A stretch of 64,000 nucleotides of DNA from Cohnella zeiphila (GTDB taxonomy: Bacteria; Bacillota; Bacilli; Paenibacillales; Paenibacillaceae), in the NCBI RefSeq assembly GCF_014212055.1, contig NZ_JACJVO010000032.1:62001-126000 (forward strand), written 5' to 3'. This document shows, one piece after another, positions 1 through 8,521 of this stretch (the first letter of the stretch is position 1; each line of letters opens with the position of its first letter). The notes beneath the pieces were generated by a model. The model did not search any database, had not been told where the DNA came from, and saw only the letters and a list, made by a program, of their open reading frames with translations. The translations under genes were made by a program, and so were the position numbers.

Positions 1-1
1 C

Positions 2-280
2 GGTATGAGAAATGGTTCAAATTATGTTGGCTATATGACAGAGAACACGTATGCCAAATTAAATCCGGCCAAAAGAGGAATCACCAACTACGAATCGGTA
101 TACAATCCGGAAAACCACTTGTATCAACATATACGTCCATGGCATTTGTTTTTTATCGCCAGAGTTTCACTCCATAACTACTATCGAAGCGGGATCACAG
201 GCTTTAACGAGAATGTTGTTTTAAAGCTAAAATTACAGGACGGAAGATGGGTCGCAACGGATGCTAGAATAAAGCCATAA
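2..280 (+). CDS. C-terminal part of an unknown protein, cut by window start
   Basis: The frame is already open at the window edge (codon GGT at 2-4 precedes the first ATG at 5), so this is probably the tail of a longer gene. The visible 92 residues are rich in aromatic residues (YVGYM, HIRPWHLFFIARVSLHNYYRSG) and end RWVATDARIKP. I recognise no family. It stops 24 bases before the NUDIX gene start, with a GGAGGGAG site in between, so the two may be cotranscribed. It is less GC-rich than the window average, as is the rest of the first 1.5 kb. Confidence 0.45.
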   Translation, partial: GMRNGSNYVGYMTENTYAKLNPAKRGITNYESVYNPENHLYQHIRPWHLFFIARVSLHNYYRSGITGFNENVVLKLKLQDGRWVATDARIKP

Positions 281-304
281 ATATCTGGCGTCGGAGGGAG
301 AAGC

Positions 305-781
305 TTGGAATACCAACTGCCTAAACAATGCATATCGGTCTCGGCTCTCGTCACCAATGAGCTCGGAGAGGCGTTGCTCTTGAAAACGCATGGGCGTTCG
401 GATACCTGGGAAATGCCGGGCGGCAATGTTGAATTGGGGGAACCTCTGGATCAAGCCGTTTGCAGAGAGTTCCTGGAGGAGACGGGCATCGTCATTAAGC
501 CGATCGGGATCACAGGCGTCTACATGAATACGACAAAGCAAGTCTTGTCTGTATGCTTCAGAGCTCAATACATAAGCGGAGAAATCAAAATCCAAGAAGA
601 CGAGATCCTCGAAGCCAGGTACATCAAAATCGATGAATCCAACATTGGGGAGTATGTAACGAGACCGCAGCAGAGATCCAGATTGCTGGACGCGATGAAT
701 GCAAAGTGCTTGGTGCCTTTTGAAGCCTGGGAAACGAACCCCGATTATAAGCTGCTGCACCGACTGGGAGTTGGGCCATGA
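305..781 (+). CDS. NUDIX hydrolase
   Basis: A 158-residue NUDIX pyrophosphohydrolase. The Nudix box runs from Gly40 to Ile62 and fits the consensus GX5EX7REUXEEXGU exactly, with REFLEETGI at its end; the glutamates bind the catalytic metal. The family hydrolyses nucleoside diphosphates linked to another moiety; the substrate cannot be read from sequence. The start is a TTG preceded by a strong GGAGGGAG site at 294-301, and no better ATG exists before the Nudix box. The stop overlaps the next reading frame as ATGA at 778-781, which implies translational coupling to the second, broken NUDIX gene. Confidence 0.88.
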   Translation: MEYQLPKQCISVSALVTNELGEALLLKTHGRSDTWEMPGGNVELGEPLDQAVCREFLEETGIVIKPIGITGVYMNTTKQVLSVCFRAQYISGEIKIQEDEILEARYIKIDESNIGEYVTRPQQRSRLLDAMNAKCLVPFEAWETNPDYKLLHRLGVGP

Positions 782-1532
782 ACGTAAAACCGATTCCTGA
801 GAACATATCTGTAACTGTCGATCGTGAAGAATTCCTCCTTCCAGCCAGCCTTCAAGAATCGATTAATGCCTACTGGACGCTTTGATAATAGAAAAACCAG
901 CCCTTATTCGAGGCGACATTTACTCCATTAAACAGATGAGCTTGTCCGAAGAGGAATTGAAGGTCACGCTGCAAAAAACGGACTATGCGCACTTCATGTT
1001 CTCCAAGCAGCTTAGCGAAGATCATCCGTATAGGTGCCGCGGAGTGGTTGCGAACGGAGTTTTCCTTACCAAGGATGGGTACTTCGTAATCGGAGAGATG
1101 AACGCCCATACCTCCACTCCCGGAAGGCTGCAGTTTGTCGCGGGAGGGGTTGAGCAGAGCGATTTTCAAGGGGACGTTGTCAATATGTTCGCCAGCTTGC
1201 TTAGGGAATCGCAAGAGGAAGCAGGAATCGGTCTGACCGACCCGAATCTGGTATCCAGGGTTACGCCTAAGTACATGGTGCAGTGGCAAGCTATCGCTCT
1301 CGTATACCTTATCGAGCTAGCGATTGATTCTAATCAATTAAAGTTGCATTATCGTCATTTCGAGAACGAACTCCTTCGTCAGAAGATCATCCCCGAATTC
1401 GCGTCCCTTGTCTTTGTGCACGCCAATCATGTATCCGCATTCCTGAGGGAGGATCCAAGATGGAAACTCGACTTCCTCCCCAAGGTTTTGGAAGATCTAA
1501 CTAAAGAACTGAATTTTCCTAATGACGATTGA
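778..1532 (+). pseudogene. Second NUDIX hydrolase, interrupted by a -1 frameshift near 881
   Basis: The first segment starts at ATG 778 and reads 35 residues ending INAYWTL before TGA at 883-885. The remainder is open from TTG 882 to 1532 in another frame and carries the Nudix-box core (GGVEQSDFQGD, then RESQEEAGIG). Joining the two by adding one T to the run at 881-883 gives a continuous protein of about 250 residues. The upstream segment looks like an authentic N-terminus (EEFLLPASLQESINAYW), and its ATGA overlap with the first NUDIX gene supports a real start. It may be a natural pseudogene, a homopolymer sequencing error, or less likely recoding. If translated from TTG 882 alone, a 216-residue protein with the Nudix box would still be made, but no Shine-Dalgarno site precedes that codon. 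Confidence 0.7.
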
Positions 1533-1599
1533 AAATGAGATTGTAAAAGCCACTGGAGCGGCACTCTTATGTTAAAATGATCGAAAAGCGAGCATCCCC

Positions 1600-1638
1600 G
1601 GCGGAACGGTGGACCTGTGTAACGGAAGGCATTCCGCC
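1600..1638 (+). promoter_or_regulatory. Leader hairpin upstream of the response regulator
   Basis: Perfect 7-bp inverted repeat GGCGGAA (1600-1606) and TTCCGCC (1632-1638) in the 144-base gap before the response regulator. No T-tract follows, so it is not a terminator. An AT-rich TTAAAAT segment at 1572-1578 may be part of a promoter -10. Function is unknown. Confidence 0.3.
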
Positions 1639-1676
1639 GACTGCCGCCTCTTCAAAGCTGCGGGGAGGTTGATGGT

Positions 1677-3275
1677 ATGAAGAAGACTGTCGTGGTCGTT
1701 GACGACAAGCCGCTCATTCTGCGATCCATCGTTCAGACCGTCGACTGGAACCGTCTCAACTGCACCGTGGTGGGACAGGCTGCGGACGGGATTGAGGGCA
1801 AGAGGGTCATCCTCGACAAGCAGCCGGACATTCTGATTACGGACATCAAGATGCCGGGCCTCAGCGGCCTTGATCTGGCCGAATGCATGCACCGGACGCT
1901 TCCGAGGTCGAAGACGATCCTCATTACGGGCTACCAGGAATTCGAATTCGCCAAACAGGCGGTTCGGCTCGGGGTCTGCGACATCGTCGTCAAGCCGGTG
2001 CGCAACGACGAGCTGCAGCGGGTGATCGGACTGGCCGTCCGAGAGCTGGACGACGCGCAGTCGGAGCTGTCGCAGCGGCTGCCCTCATTGCGCAGCCAAT
2101 TCGTGACGGAGCTGATCGGCGGCAGCGCGCCGCAGGAACATGCGCTGACAGAGAAGGCCTCCGCCCTTGGCCTAATCTGGAACCGCTGCGTCGTGCTGAT
2201 CGTCCGCTCGAAGCGGACGCCGGCGGCCGTTCAGGGCGCGGACAGCCTCAGCATCTACCCGAAGCTGCACGGCGACTTAACGGAGATGGCGCAGGACGCG
2301 GCGGAGCGGCGGGACTTCGAGATTGTCGACTCGTACCGCTACGACGATCTCGTGCTGGCCTGTCTGTTCCCGAAGCCGCTTCCCCCGCGCGAGCTGAAAA
2401 TGAAGCTGCAGAGCTTCTGCCACGACTTCATCGAACGGGTCCGTCAGAAGCACGGACTGATGATCTGTATCGCGGTCAGCCCGGACTACCGGCGGCTGCA
2501 GGAGCTGCGCGAGGCATACGCCGAAGCGTCCGCGCTGATGGATGCGAGCTTCTTCCGGACGGAGGAGCCGGTGCTGTTCCCGGAGCCTGCGGAGCCGGTC
2601 GGCGAGAATGGCCGCTTCTCCATCCTCCGCGATCTGGAGCAGTTCAATCAAATGCTGGAGCAGGCCACGAGCGACGAGATCGTCGGCCATCTGAATCAGA
2701 TTCTCGAGCATATCCGGGCCTACAGCGAAGGCAATATTCTGGTGGCCAAAGGGCTGCTCTCCGACGTGTGCCTCGCGACGGCCCGCTATTATTACCGGGT
2801 GACCGGCGACGAGTTCAGCCTCGACCGAAGCATCGACGAAGTGCTGGCGGACGTTTACAGACTGCAGGATATTCGGCAGGCTTACGAGCATCTGGCTGCT
2901 TTTATCCGGAACGTAAAGGATAAATTGGAGGGCGGCGAGAAGGAATATAGCCTCGTCGTCAAGAAGTCGATCGACTATATCAACGGCCATTTCGCCGAGA
3001 ATATAAGTCTAACCGGCGTTGCCGACCGGTTCGGCCTCAGCCCGAGCTACTTGAGCCGGCTGCTGCGGACGGAGACCGGCATCAACTTCGTCGATCTGGT
3101 GGCGAAGGCGAGAATAGAGGCGGCCAAGCGGCTGCTCCGCGATCCGCGCCACAAGGTGAACGAGGTCGGCGAGAAGGTCGGCTACAAGGAATACTCCTAC
3201 TTCTATCAGGTGTTCAAAAAAATCGAAGGCATGTCCCCGAAGGAATACAAAAACCGAAGCAAGGACTCCTACTAA
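1677..3275 (+). CDS. Response regulator with AraC-type output domain (YesN type)
   Basis: 532 residues. N-terminal receiver domain (about 1-120): acidic pair Asp9/Asp10, phosphoacceptor Asp56 in LITDIKMPG, Thr84 and Lys106. A long middle region is followed by two C-terminal AraC helix-turn-helix units (about 430-530; KKSIDYINGHFAENISLTGV, then RIEAAKRLL and GYKEYSYFYQVFKK). Start ATG 1677 follows GGGGAGG. It is upstream of a YesM-type kinase (86-base gap), so the two form a two-component system. Such pairs in Bacillus and Paenibacillus usually control a neighbouring sugar transporter; here the likely target is the lyase and ABC importer at 5.3-12.2 kb (inference). Confidence 0.93.
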   Translation: MKKTVVVVDDKPLILRSIVQTVDWNRLNCTVVGQAADGIEGKRVILDKQPDILITDIKMPGLSGLDLAECMHRTLPRSKTILITGYQEFEFAKQAVRLGVCDIVVKPVRNDELQRVIGLAVRELDDAQSELSQRLPSLRSQFVTELIGGSAPQEHALTEKASALGLIWNRCVVLIVRSKRTPAAVQGADSLSIYPKLHGDLTEMAQDAAERRDFEIVDSYRYDDLVLACLFPKPLPPRELKMKLQSFCHDFIERVRQKHGLMICIAVSPDYRRLQELREAYAEASALMDASFFRTEEPVLFPEPAEPVGENGRFSILRDLEQFNQMLEQATSDEIVGHLNQILEHIRAYSEGNILVAKGLLSDVCLATARYYYRVTGDEFSLDRSIDEVLADVYRLQDIRQAYEHLAAFIRNVKDKLEGGEKEYSLVVKKSIDYINGHFAENISLTGVADRFGLSPSYLSRLLRTETGINFVDLVAKARIEAAKRLLRDPRHKVNEVGEKVGYKEYSYFYQVFKKIEGMSPKEYKNRSKDSY

Positions 3276-3313
3276 GAGAACGAGCCGCAGCACATCTTCC
3301 ATTTTCAGAAAAA

Positions 3314-3327
3314 TGGTAGCGTTTACA
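3314..3327 (+). promoter_or_regulatory. cre-like catabolite repression site
   Basis: TGGTAGCGTTTACA matches the CcpA-binding consensus TGWAARCGYTWNCW at 12 of 14 positions. It lies 35 bases before the YesM-type kinase start. A 7-bp hairpin (CCATTTT/AAAATGG, 3299-3316) overlaps its left edge. It is one of three cre-like sites in this sugar locus. Confidence 0.5.
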
Positions 3328-3361
3328 GTTAGCATCCTTAGCCAAAGGTCGCGGTGATGCC

Positions 3362-5152
3362 ATGCGCAGATGGAGAAGGTTTTTCGCAGATGCCAAGCTG
3401 AGGACGAAATTTCTGCTGTCGTTCACCGTCATCATCGTGGTCACGGTGCTGACGATCAGCGGCGTCAATTACTGGGTTTCGGTCGGCGCAATCAAGCGGA
3501 ACTCCGCCGAATTCTCGCAATATTTGATCACCCAGATCGGCATCAACCTGGACAAGCGTACGACCGACGTCGAGCAAATGGCTTTTCAGACGTTCCGCAA
3601 TTCCAGCCTCAGCGAGAAGCTGAGCGAGGAGCCCGCCAAGGAAGCGGACGTTTATTTCCGCGATACGTTCATCAACGATTTTCTGAACGACCTGCTGTTC
3701 AACGAGGACTATTATCTGTCGGTCTTCATCATCGACGGCAGCGGCAAGCAGTATTCCATTCAGCGCAAGGCGGTCCTGAACTACAACCGGGAGCTGATGG
3801 ACCGGCTGGACCCGGATCGGATCCGCGAGAAGCGGGGGAGGGCGCTCTGGTTCCGCGGCGACAACGATACGCTGTACATGGCGCGGGCGCTGTACGACAT
3901 CGAGACGAACAAATACGTCGGCATCATCGGCATCGGGCTCGAGAGCGGCTACATCGACTCGATCGTAACGGGCGTGCACAACCTGATGGACGGCGACCTT
4001 CTGATCTTGAACGAAGACAACCGGCTGTTCGTGCCCGGCGAGGCGGTGAACGGGGCGGCGAAGGATTATTTGGACCGGAAGCTGTACCTGTCCGATACCG
4101 GCAAGAGCGATTTTCGATTCGGCGGCAGACGGTACCTGTCGAGCGTTCTCTCCACCACCTACGACAAGTGGAAAATCGTGCAGATCATCGACGTCGGCCG
4201 GCTGACCCGGGGGACGGAGAGCATCAAATACACGTCGATCAGCACCCTTCTGATCGCGCTGCTGTTCGCTTTTCTCATGGCCGCCTTCATCTCCAAGAAC
4301 ATCACCGAGAGCATCCGCCTCCTGCTCAAGAGCATGTCCAACTTCTCGCTCGGCTTCCACCATCACGCCATCGTGCCCCGAAGCCGCGACGAAGTCGGCA
4401 TGCTGACGGCCCGATTCAACTCCATGGCGGAGAAGCTCAACGATCTGTTCCACTCGGTCTACCGCGAGAAAATGCTCAAGCAGAAGGCCGAATACCGGAC
4501 GCTGCAATTCGAGTACAAGGCGCTGCAGGCGCAGATGAACCCGCATTTTCTGTACAACACGCTGGAATCGATCTACAGCATGGCGAAGATCAAGGGCGAG
4601 GATGAAATCGGCGAGATGGTCTATCTGCTGGGCAGGCTGCTTCGCGAGAGCATCGGCCGGAAGGGCGACACGGTGCCGCTCGAGGAGGAGCTTAGCTTCA
4701 TCCGCGACTACTTGTCGATTCACCAGATCATGTACGGCGACCGCATCCGGCTCGTTTACGAGTTGGATGATCGCTTGACCGACTGCCGGGTGCCGAAGTT
4801 CCTGCTGCAGCCGCTCGTGGAAAATGCCATCGTGCACGGCATCGAGGAAAAGCCGGGGCAAGCGGTCATTCGCGTTGCCTGCCGGGAGGAGAACGGCGAT
4901 CTGCTGCTGGAGGTGGCCGACAACGGCGTCGGCATGGACGCGGAGACGGTCGACCGGCTGCTCCGGCCCGAGCGCTACGGCAACGGGGACCGGAAAAACA
5001 AGCATACGAACGTCGGCATCATCAGCGTGCACAAGCGGATCGGCATTCTGTACGGGGACAGCTATGGGCTGTCGATCTCCAGCGTTCCGGGGGAAGGGAC
5101 GACTATCCGCGTCCGGCTGCCGGCCGTCCGGCTCGATCGCGACGAAGAATGA
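3362..5152 (+). CDS. Sensor histidine kinase (YesM/LytS type)
   Basis: 596 residues. One transmembrane segment near 15-37, a large extracytoplasmic sensor region, a second near 295-312 (LLIALLFAFLMAAFI), then a HAMP-like linker, the His_kinase region with phosphoacceptor His395 in NPHFLYNTLESIYSM, and an HATPase_c domain (N-box VENAIVHGIEE; ADNGVGMD). This order and the PHFLYN motif are diagnostic for YesM-type kinases. It pairs with the upstream YesN-type regulator. ATG 3362 is chosen because it gives a short basic N-terminus before the first membrane helix. The extracellular region suggests direct sensing of a sugar or of a binding protein; the ligand is unknown. Confidence 0.93.
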   Translation: MRRWRRFFADAKLRTKFLLSFTVIIVVTVLTISGVNYWVSVGAIKRNSAEFSQYLITQIGINLDKRTTDVEQMAFQTFRNSSLSEKLSEEPAKEADVYFRDTFINDFLNDLLFNEDYYLSVFIIDGSGKQYSIQRKAVLNYNRELMDRLDPDRIREKRGRALWFRGDNDTLYMARALYDIETNKYVGIIGIGLESGYIDSIVTGVHNLMDGDLLILNEDNRLFVPGEAVNGAAKDYLDRKLYLSDTGKSDFRFGGRRYLSSVLSTTYDKWKIVQIIDVGRLTRGTESIKYTSISTLLIALLFAFLMAAFISKNITESIRLLLKSMSNFSLGFHHHAIVPRSRDEVGMLTARFNSMAEKLNDLFHSVYREKMLKQKAEYRTLQFEYKALQAQMNPHFLYNTLESIYSMAKIKGEDEIGEMVYLLGRLLRESIGRKGDTVPLEEELSFIRDYLSIHQIMYGDRIRLVYELDDRLTDCRVPKFLLQPLVENAIVHGIEEKPGQAVIRVACREENGDLLLEVADNGVGMDAETVDRLLRPERYGNGDRKNKHTNVGIISVHKRIGILYGDSYGLSISSVPGEGTTIRVRLPAVRLDRDEE

Positions 5153-5197
5153 GGACCGCTGAGCAAAAAAACGAATATAACCGCAAAAATCCACCAT

Positions 5198-5211
5198 GGA
5201 AAGCGCTTGCG
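5198..5211 (+). promoter_or_regulatory. cre-like catabolite repression site
   Basis: GGAAAGCGCTTGCG matches the CcpA consensus at 12 of 14 positions, with an uninterrupted AAAGCGCTTGC core. It lies in the 141-base gap between the kinase and the lyase gene, well placed to govern the lyase operon. Confidence 0.5.
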
Positions 5212-5293
5212 GATCCGGTGACAATGGAGAAGCGAAGAAGAGGAGGAAGGAGACCGCGATCCGACAACGCGAACGACGAGGAGGAGGAACGCC

Positions 5294-7186
5294 ATGAACG
5301 GCACGATGCGGATGGTGGAGGACTGGCAGGCGGTGCGCGATAAGCTCGGGCGCTTCGACTGGGCGAGAAAGATCGTCGACCGGTTCAAGCCGGATACCGA
5401 CTGGTGGGTGGCCCATTACGCGGACGACGCGACGCGCGTCGCCGGCTGGGGCCATCATTATTTTTGCGACCGCTGCTTCGCGGCGCTGATCTTCGACCCG
5501 GGCAAGCCCGGCGAGCACCGCTGCAGCGGCTGCGGCGAGCTGCGGGTCGCCCAAGAGGCGGACGACGCCTGGACGTACCTGTACCGAACGTCGGCCTGCA
5601 GCCAGGTGTTCAACGCGGCGGTGCTGTACAAGCTGTACGGCGAGGCGAAATATATGGCGTACATCCGCCAGGTGCTCGCCTTCCTGTGCGACCATTACGG
5701 CCAGTTCGAGGTGCGCACGCCTCCGAATCAGGAGGGCCGCTTCACCGGCTGCGACCTGACCGACGGCGTCGCCGTCATCTGGCTGCTCAACGGGATGGAG
5801 CTGGTAAAGGAAGAGTTCTCCGCGGCGGAGCTGGAGACGTACAAGAACCGCTTCTTCCTTCCCGAAGCCGCGTTCCTGATCGAGAAGGTCGGCGTCACGC
5901 CGAACATCATCTGCTGGATGAAGGCGGCGGCCGGCATGACGGGCCTGTTCTTCGACGAGCGGATCTGGTGCGAACGCGCCGCGGAAGGCGAGCACGGCAT
6001 CCAGAAGCGGCTGGAGGAAGGCCTGCTGCCGGAAGGCTTCTGGTACGAGGCGTCCATGCACTATCATTTCTACTGCGCGGAAGGATTAACGTATTATCTC
6101 GCCTTCTGCCGAATTTACGGCTACGACTTCCCGATGATGGAGGACGGGCTGCTTCGCATGTACCGCTATCCCGTCCAATACGCGTTCACCAACGGCGAGT
6201 TCCCGAATCCGAACGACGGCTGGCCGCTGCTCCGATTCGGCAATTACGCCCAGTTGTACGAGTGGACTCGCAATTTGCACGATGAGCCGGCCTTCCGCTA
6301 CGCGCTGTCGCTCAGCTACGACAAGGCGGACGAGTCGCTGCCCGGGGCCAACATCGGCGGCGTGGCTCGGCTGCTGTTCGGCCGCGATTGGGAAAATGAG
6401 CGGTTCGACGGCTTGCCGCCGGACAGCGGGCTTCCGGACGGCAGGTCGAGGTACGATCCGGACGTTTTTTTCGCCCTGCTGCGCAGCGGCGAGGCGGAGC
6501 TGTTCCTGAAGTACGGCTTCACGATGCGCGGGCATTCCCATGCCGACCTGATGAACTTCGAGCTGTTCTTCAAGGATCAGGTGCTGTCGCGCGACATCTC
6601 CAACAGCGGCTACGGCTCCGAGCTGTTCCGCGAATGGCAGCGCAAGACGATTGCCCACAATTCCGTCATGATCGATAAGCAGACGCAGCCGAACCGTCCC
6701 CGGGGACGCATGGTCGCGTTCGACGGGGAAGGTGGCGCCATAAGCGTGGCTGCCGACGAGATCTATCCCGGCTATGGCTTCGCCCGCAGCATGCGGCTCC
6801 ATCCGAATCGGCTGGAGGATCGGTTCGAGGTGAAGCCGGTCGAGGGGACGGAGGCCGCGGCTCATACGATCGATTGGTTTTTCCATTGCACGGGCGAGCT
6901 GAGCTCCGAGCTGCCGTTCGCGCCTTGCGATCGTCCCGGCAGCGAGGACGGCTACCAGCTGATGCTGGAAACGGCCTGCTGCGACGCGGACGGCGACTGG
7001 GAGGTCATCTGGACGCTGCGGGACAAAAAAGTGACGCTCCGCATGAAAGGCTGTCCCGGCACAAGCGTCTACATTTTCAAAGGCTACGAGCATCGGCTCG
7101 ATCATGTCCGCTGGGGCGTGATGGTTCGCCGAACGGCCGCTTCCGCCGCTTTCCAGGCGGAGTACCGCTGGGAGGAGACGAAGTAG
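5294..7186 (+). CDS. Heparinase II/III-family polysaccharide lyase
   Basis: 630 residues with no signal peptide, so probably cytoplasmic. The N-terminal half is an alpha-helical (alpha/alpha)-barrel type region. The C-terminal half has the heparinase II/III signature RGHSHADLMNFELF, with His414 and His416, followed by AHNSVMID near 454-460; these histidines bind the structural zinc or act in catalysis in known members. The N-terminus also carries two CxxC pairs (FCDRC and RCSGCGE, about 58-85), likely a zinc knuckle. Family members cleave uronic-acid polysaccharides by beta-elimination; the cytoplasmic location suggests an oligosaccharide substrate delivered by the importer downstream. ATG 5294 follows GGAGGAGGAAC. 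Confidence 0.82.
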   Translation: MNGTMRMVEDWQAVRDKLGRFDWARKIVDRFKPDTDWWVAHYADDATRVAGWGHHYFCDRCFAALIFDPGKPGEHRCSGCGELRVAQEADDAWTYLYRTSACSQVFNAAVLYKLYGEAKYMAYIRQVLAFLCDHYGQFEVRTPPNQEGRFTGCDLTDGVAVIWLLNGMELVKEEFSAAELETYKNRFFLPEAAFLIEKVGVTPNIICWMKAAAGMTGLFFDERIWCERAAEGEHGIQKRLEEGLLPEGFWYEASMHYHFYCAEGLTYYLAFCRIYGYDFPMMEDGLLRMYRYPVQYAFTNGEFPNPNDGWPLLRFGNYAQLYEWTRNLHDEPAFRYALSLSYDKADESLPGANIGGVARLLFGRDWENERFDGLPPDSGLPDGRSRYDPDVFFALLRSGEAELFLKYGFTMRGHSHADLMNFELFFKDQVLSRDISNSGYGSELFREWQRKTIAHNSVMIDKQTQPNRPRGRMVAFDGEGGAISVAADEIYPGYGFARSMRLHPNRLEDRFEVKPVEGTEAAAHTIDWFFHCTGELSSELPFAPCDRPGSEDGYQLMLETACCDADGDWEVIWTLRDKKVTLRMKGCPGTSVYIFKGYEHRLDHVRWGVMVRRTAASAAFQAEYRWEETK

Positions 7187-7228
7187 CGCTCCGCCGCGCG
7201 GCGGCCGGAGACCGGGGAGGAGCCCTTC

Positions 7229-8386
7229 ATGGACGAAACGCGCAAAGGCATGAGCAAAGAGGACATTTGCGCTCACCTGGGCGACGATTACGACCGTTAC
7301 TTGGGCGCGATCGTTCCTCCGATTTTCCAAAATTCGCTGTTCACCCGCAAGACGGTCAACCACGGCTACAGCTACACCCGCATGTCCAATCCGACGACGG
7401 AAATCGCCGAGAAGAAGATCGCCGCGCTGGAGGAAGCCGAGGAGGCGCGCTGCTTCTCGTCCGGCATGGCGGCGATCTCGGCGGCGCTGATGAGCGTCAT
7501 GGAGAAGGACTGCCATATCGTCTGTCCGCTGAACGTGTATCCGCCGACGAAGGGTTTTCTGGATAGCTATATGACGAAGTTCGGGGTCGAGACAACCTTC
7601 GTATCAGGTGAAAAAGTCGAGGAGTTCGAGCGGGCGCTGCGGCCAAACACGAAGGCGATCTATCTGGAGACGCCGCTCTCGAACGTGTTCACGCTGCAGG
7701 ATTTGCGGGCGGTCGCGGAATTGGCAAGGTCGAAGGGGATCGCGACGATCGTCGACAACACGTGGGCGACGCCGCTGTATCAGAACCCGATCGCCTGCGG
7801 CATCGACATCGTCGTTCATTCGGCGTCCAAATATATGGGCGGCCACAGCGACATCCTCGCCGGCGTCATGGTCGGCAGCAAGGAGCGGATGGAGCAGGTG
7901 ACCCATCGCGAGCGGGGCCTGTTCGGCGCGTCGATGGACCCTCATCAGGCGTGGCTGCTGATTCGCGGCCTCCGCACCCTGCCCGTGCGAATGCGCCGGC
8001 ACCAGGAGAGCGCGCTGCGCGTCGCTTCGTTTCTGGAAGCGCATCCGCAGGTGGAGCGGGTGCTTTATCCGGGGCTGCCGAGCCATCCGCAGTACGAGCT
8101 CGGGCGCCGTCAGATGAGCGGCTATTCCGGCCTGCTCAGCTTCGTTCCCGGAGGGAGCCGCGAGCAGATCGCCGGCTTCGTCAAATCGCTGCGCCTGTTC
8201 GAGGAGGGGCCGAGCTGGGGCGGCTTCGAGAGCCTGATCAACTCGCCCGGCCTGTGGCTGGACGAGGAGGCTTCGCGGCGCACCGGCATCCCGCAGGGGC
8301 TGCTGCGCATCTCCATCGGCTTGGAGAACCCCGATTCTCTGCTGGAGGATCTCGACCAGGCGCTCGCCTCCATGAAGCGATTGTAG
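7229..8386 (+). CDS. Trans-sulfuration family PLP enzyme (cystathionine synthase/lyase or methionine gamma-lyase type)
   Basis: 385 residues, the normal length for Cys/Met metabolism PLP enzymes. Seen: YSYTRMSNPT (phosphate-contacting Tyr and Arg of the neighbouring subunit), SSGMAAISA, DNTWATP with Asp176, and the PLP-binding lysine Lys201 in SASKYMGGHSD. Which reaction it runs (cystathionine gamma-synthase, gamma-lyase, or methionine gamma-lyase) cannot be decided by eye. It sits 42 bases after the lyase gene and 135 bases before the ABC importer, an odd position for an amino acid enzyme. Start ATG 7229 follows GGGGAGGAG. Confidence 0.85.
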   Translation: MDETRKGMSKEDICAHLGDDYDRYLGAIVPPIFQNSLFTRKTVNHGYSYTRMSNPTTEIAEKKIAALEEAEEARCFSSGMAAISAALMSVMEKDCHIVCPLNVYPPTKGFLDSYMTKFGVETTFVSGEKVEEFERALRPNTKAIYLETPLSNVFTLQDLRAVAELARSKGIATIVDNTWATPLYQNPIACGIDIVVHSASKYMGGHSDILAGVMVGSKERMEQVTHRERGLFGASMDPHQAWLLIRGLRTLPVRMRRHQESALRVASFLEAHPQVERVLYPGLPSHPQYELGRRQMSGYSGLLSFVPGGSREQIAGFVKSLRLFEEGPSWGGFESLINSPGLWLDEEASRRTGIPQGLLRISIGLENPDSLLEDLDQALASMKRL

Positions 8387-8461
8387 CCGCAGGATCCTGC
8401 CCCGGCTGCAAAGTGCCCATGCAAGGTCAAGAAAACGAATAAAAAGTAAAAAATGCGACAT

Positions 8462-8475
8462 GTGAAACGCTTTCA
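8462..8475 (+). promoter_or_regulatory. cre-like site before the ABC importer
   Basis: GTGAAACGCTTTCA matches the CcpA consensus at 11 of 14 positions; the mismatches are confined to the first three bases and the core AAACGCTTTCA is intact. It lies 46 bases before the permease start in a 135-base gap. A possible -10 (TAAACT, 8484-8489) overlaps just downstream. Confidence 0.45.
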
Positions 8476-8521
8476 TTCCCAGGTAAACTGAAAGCATCCC
8501 ATATCGGAAAGGGGGGAGCGG

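Noticed and set aside
3299..3316. Hairpin CCATTTT/AAAATGG as a terminator of the response regulator
   Set aside because: The stem is AT-rich and short, and no T-tract follows it.
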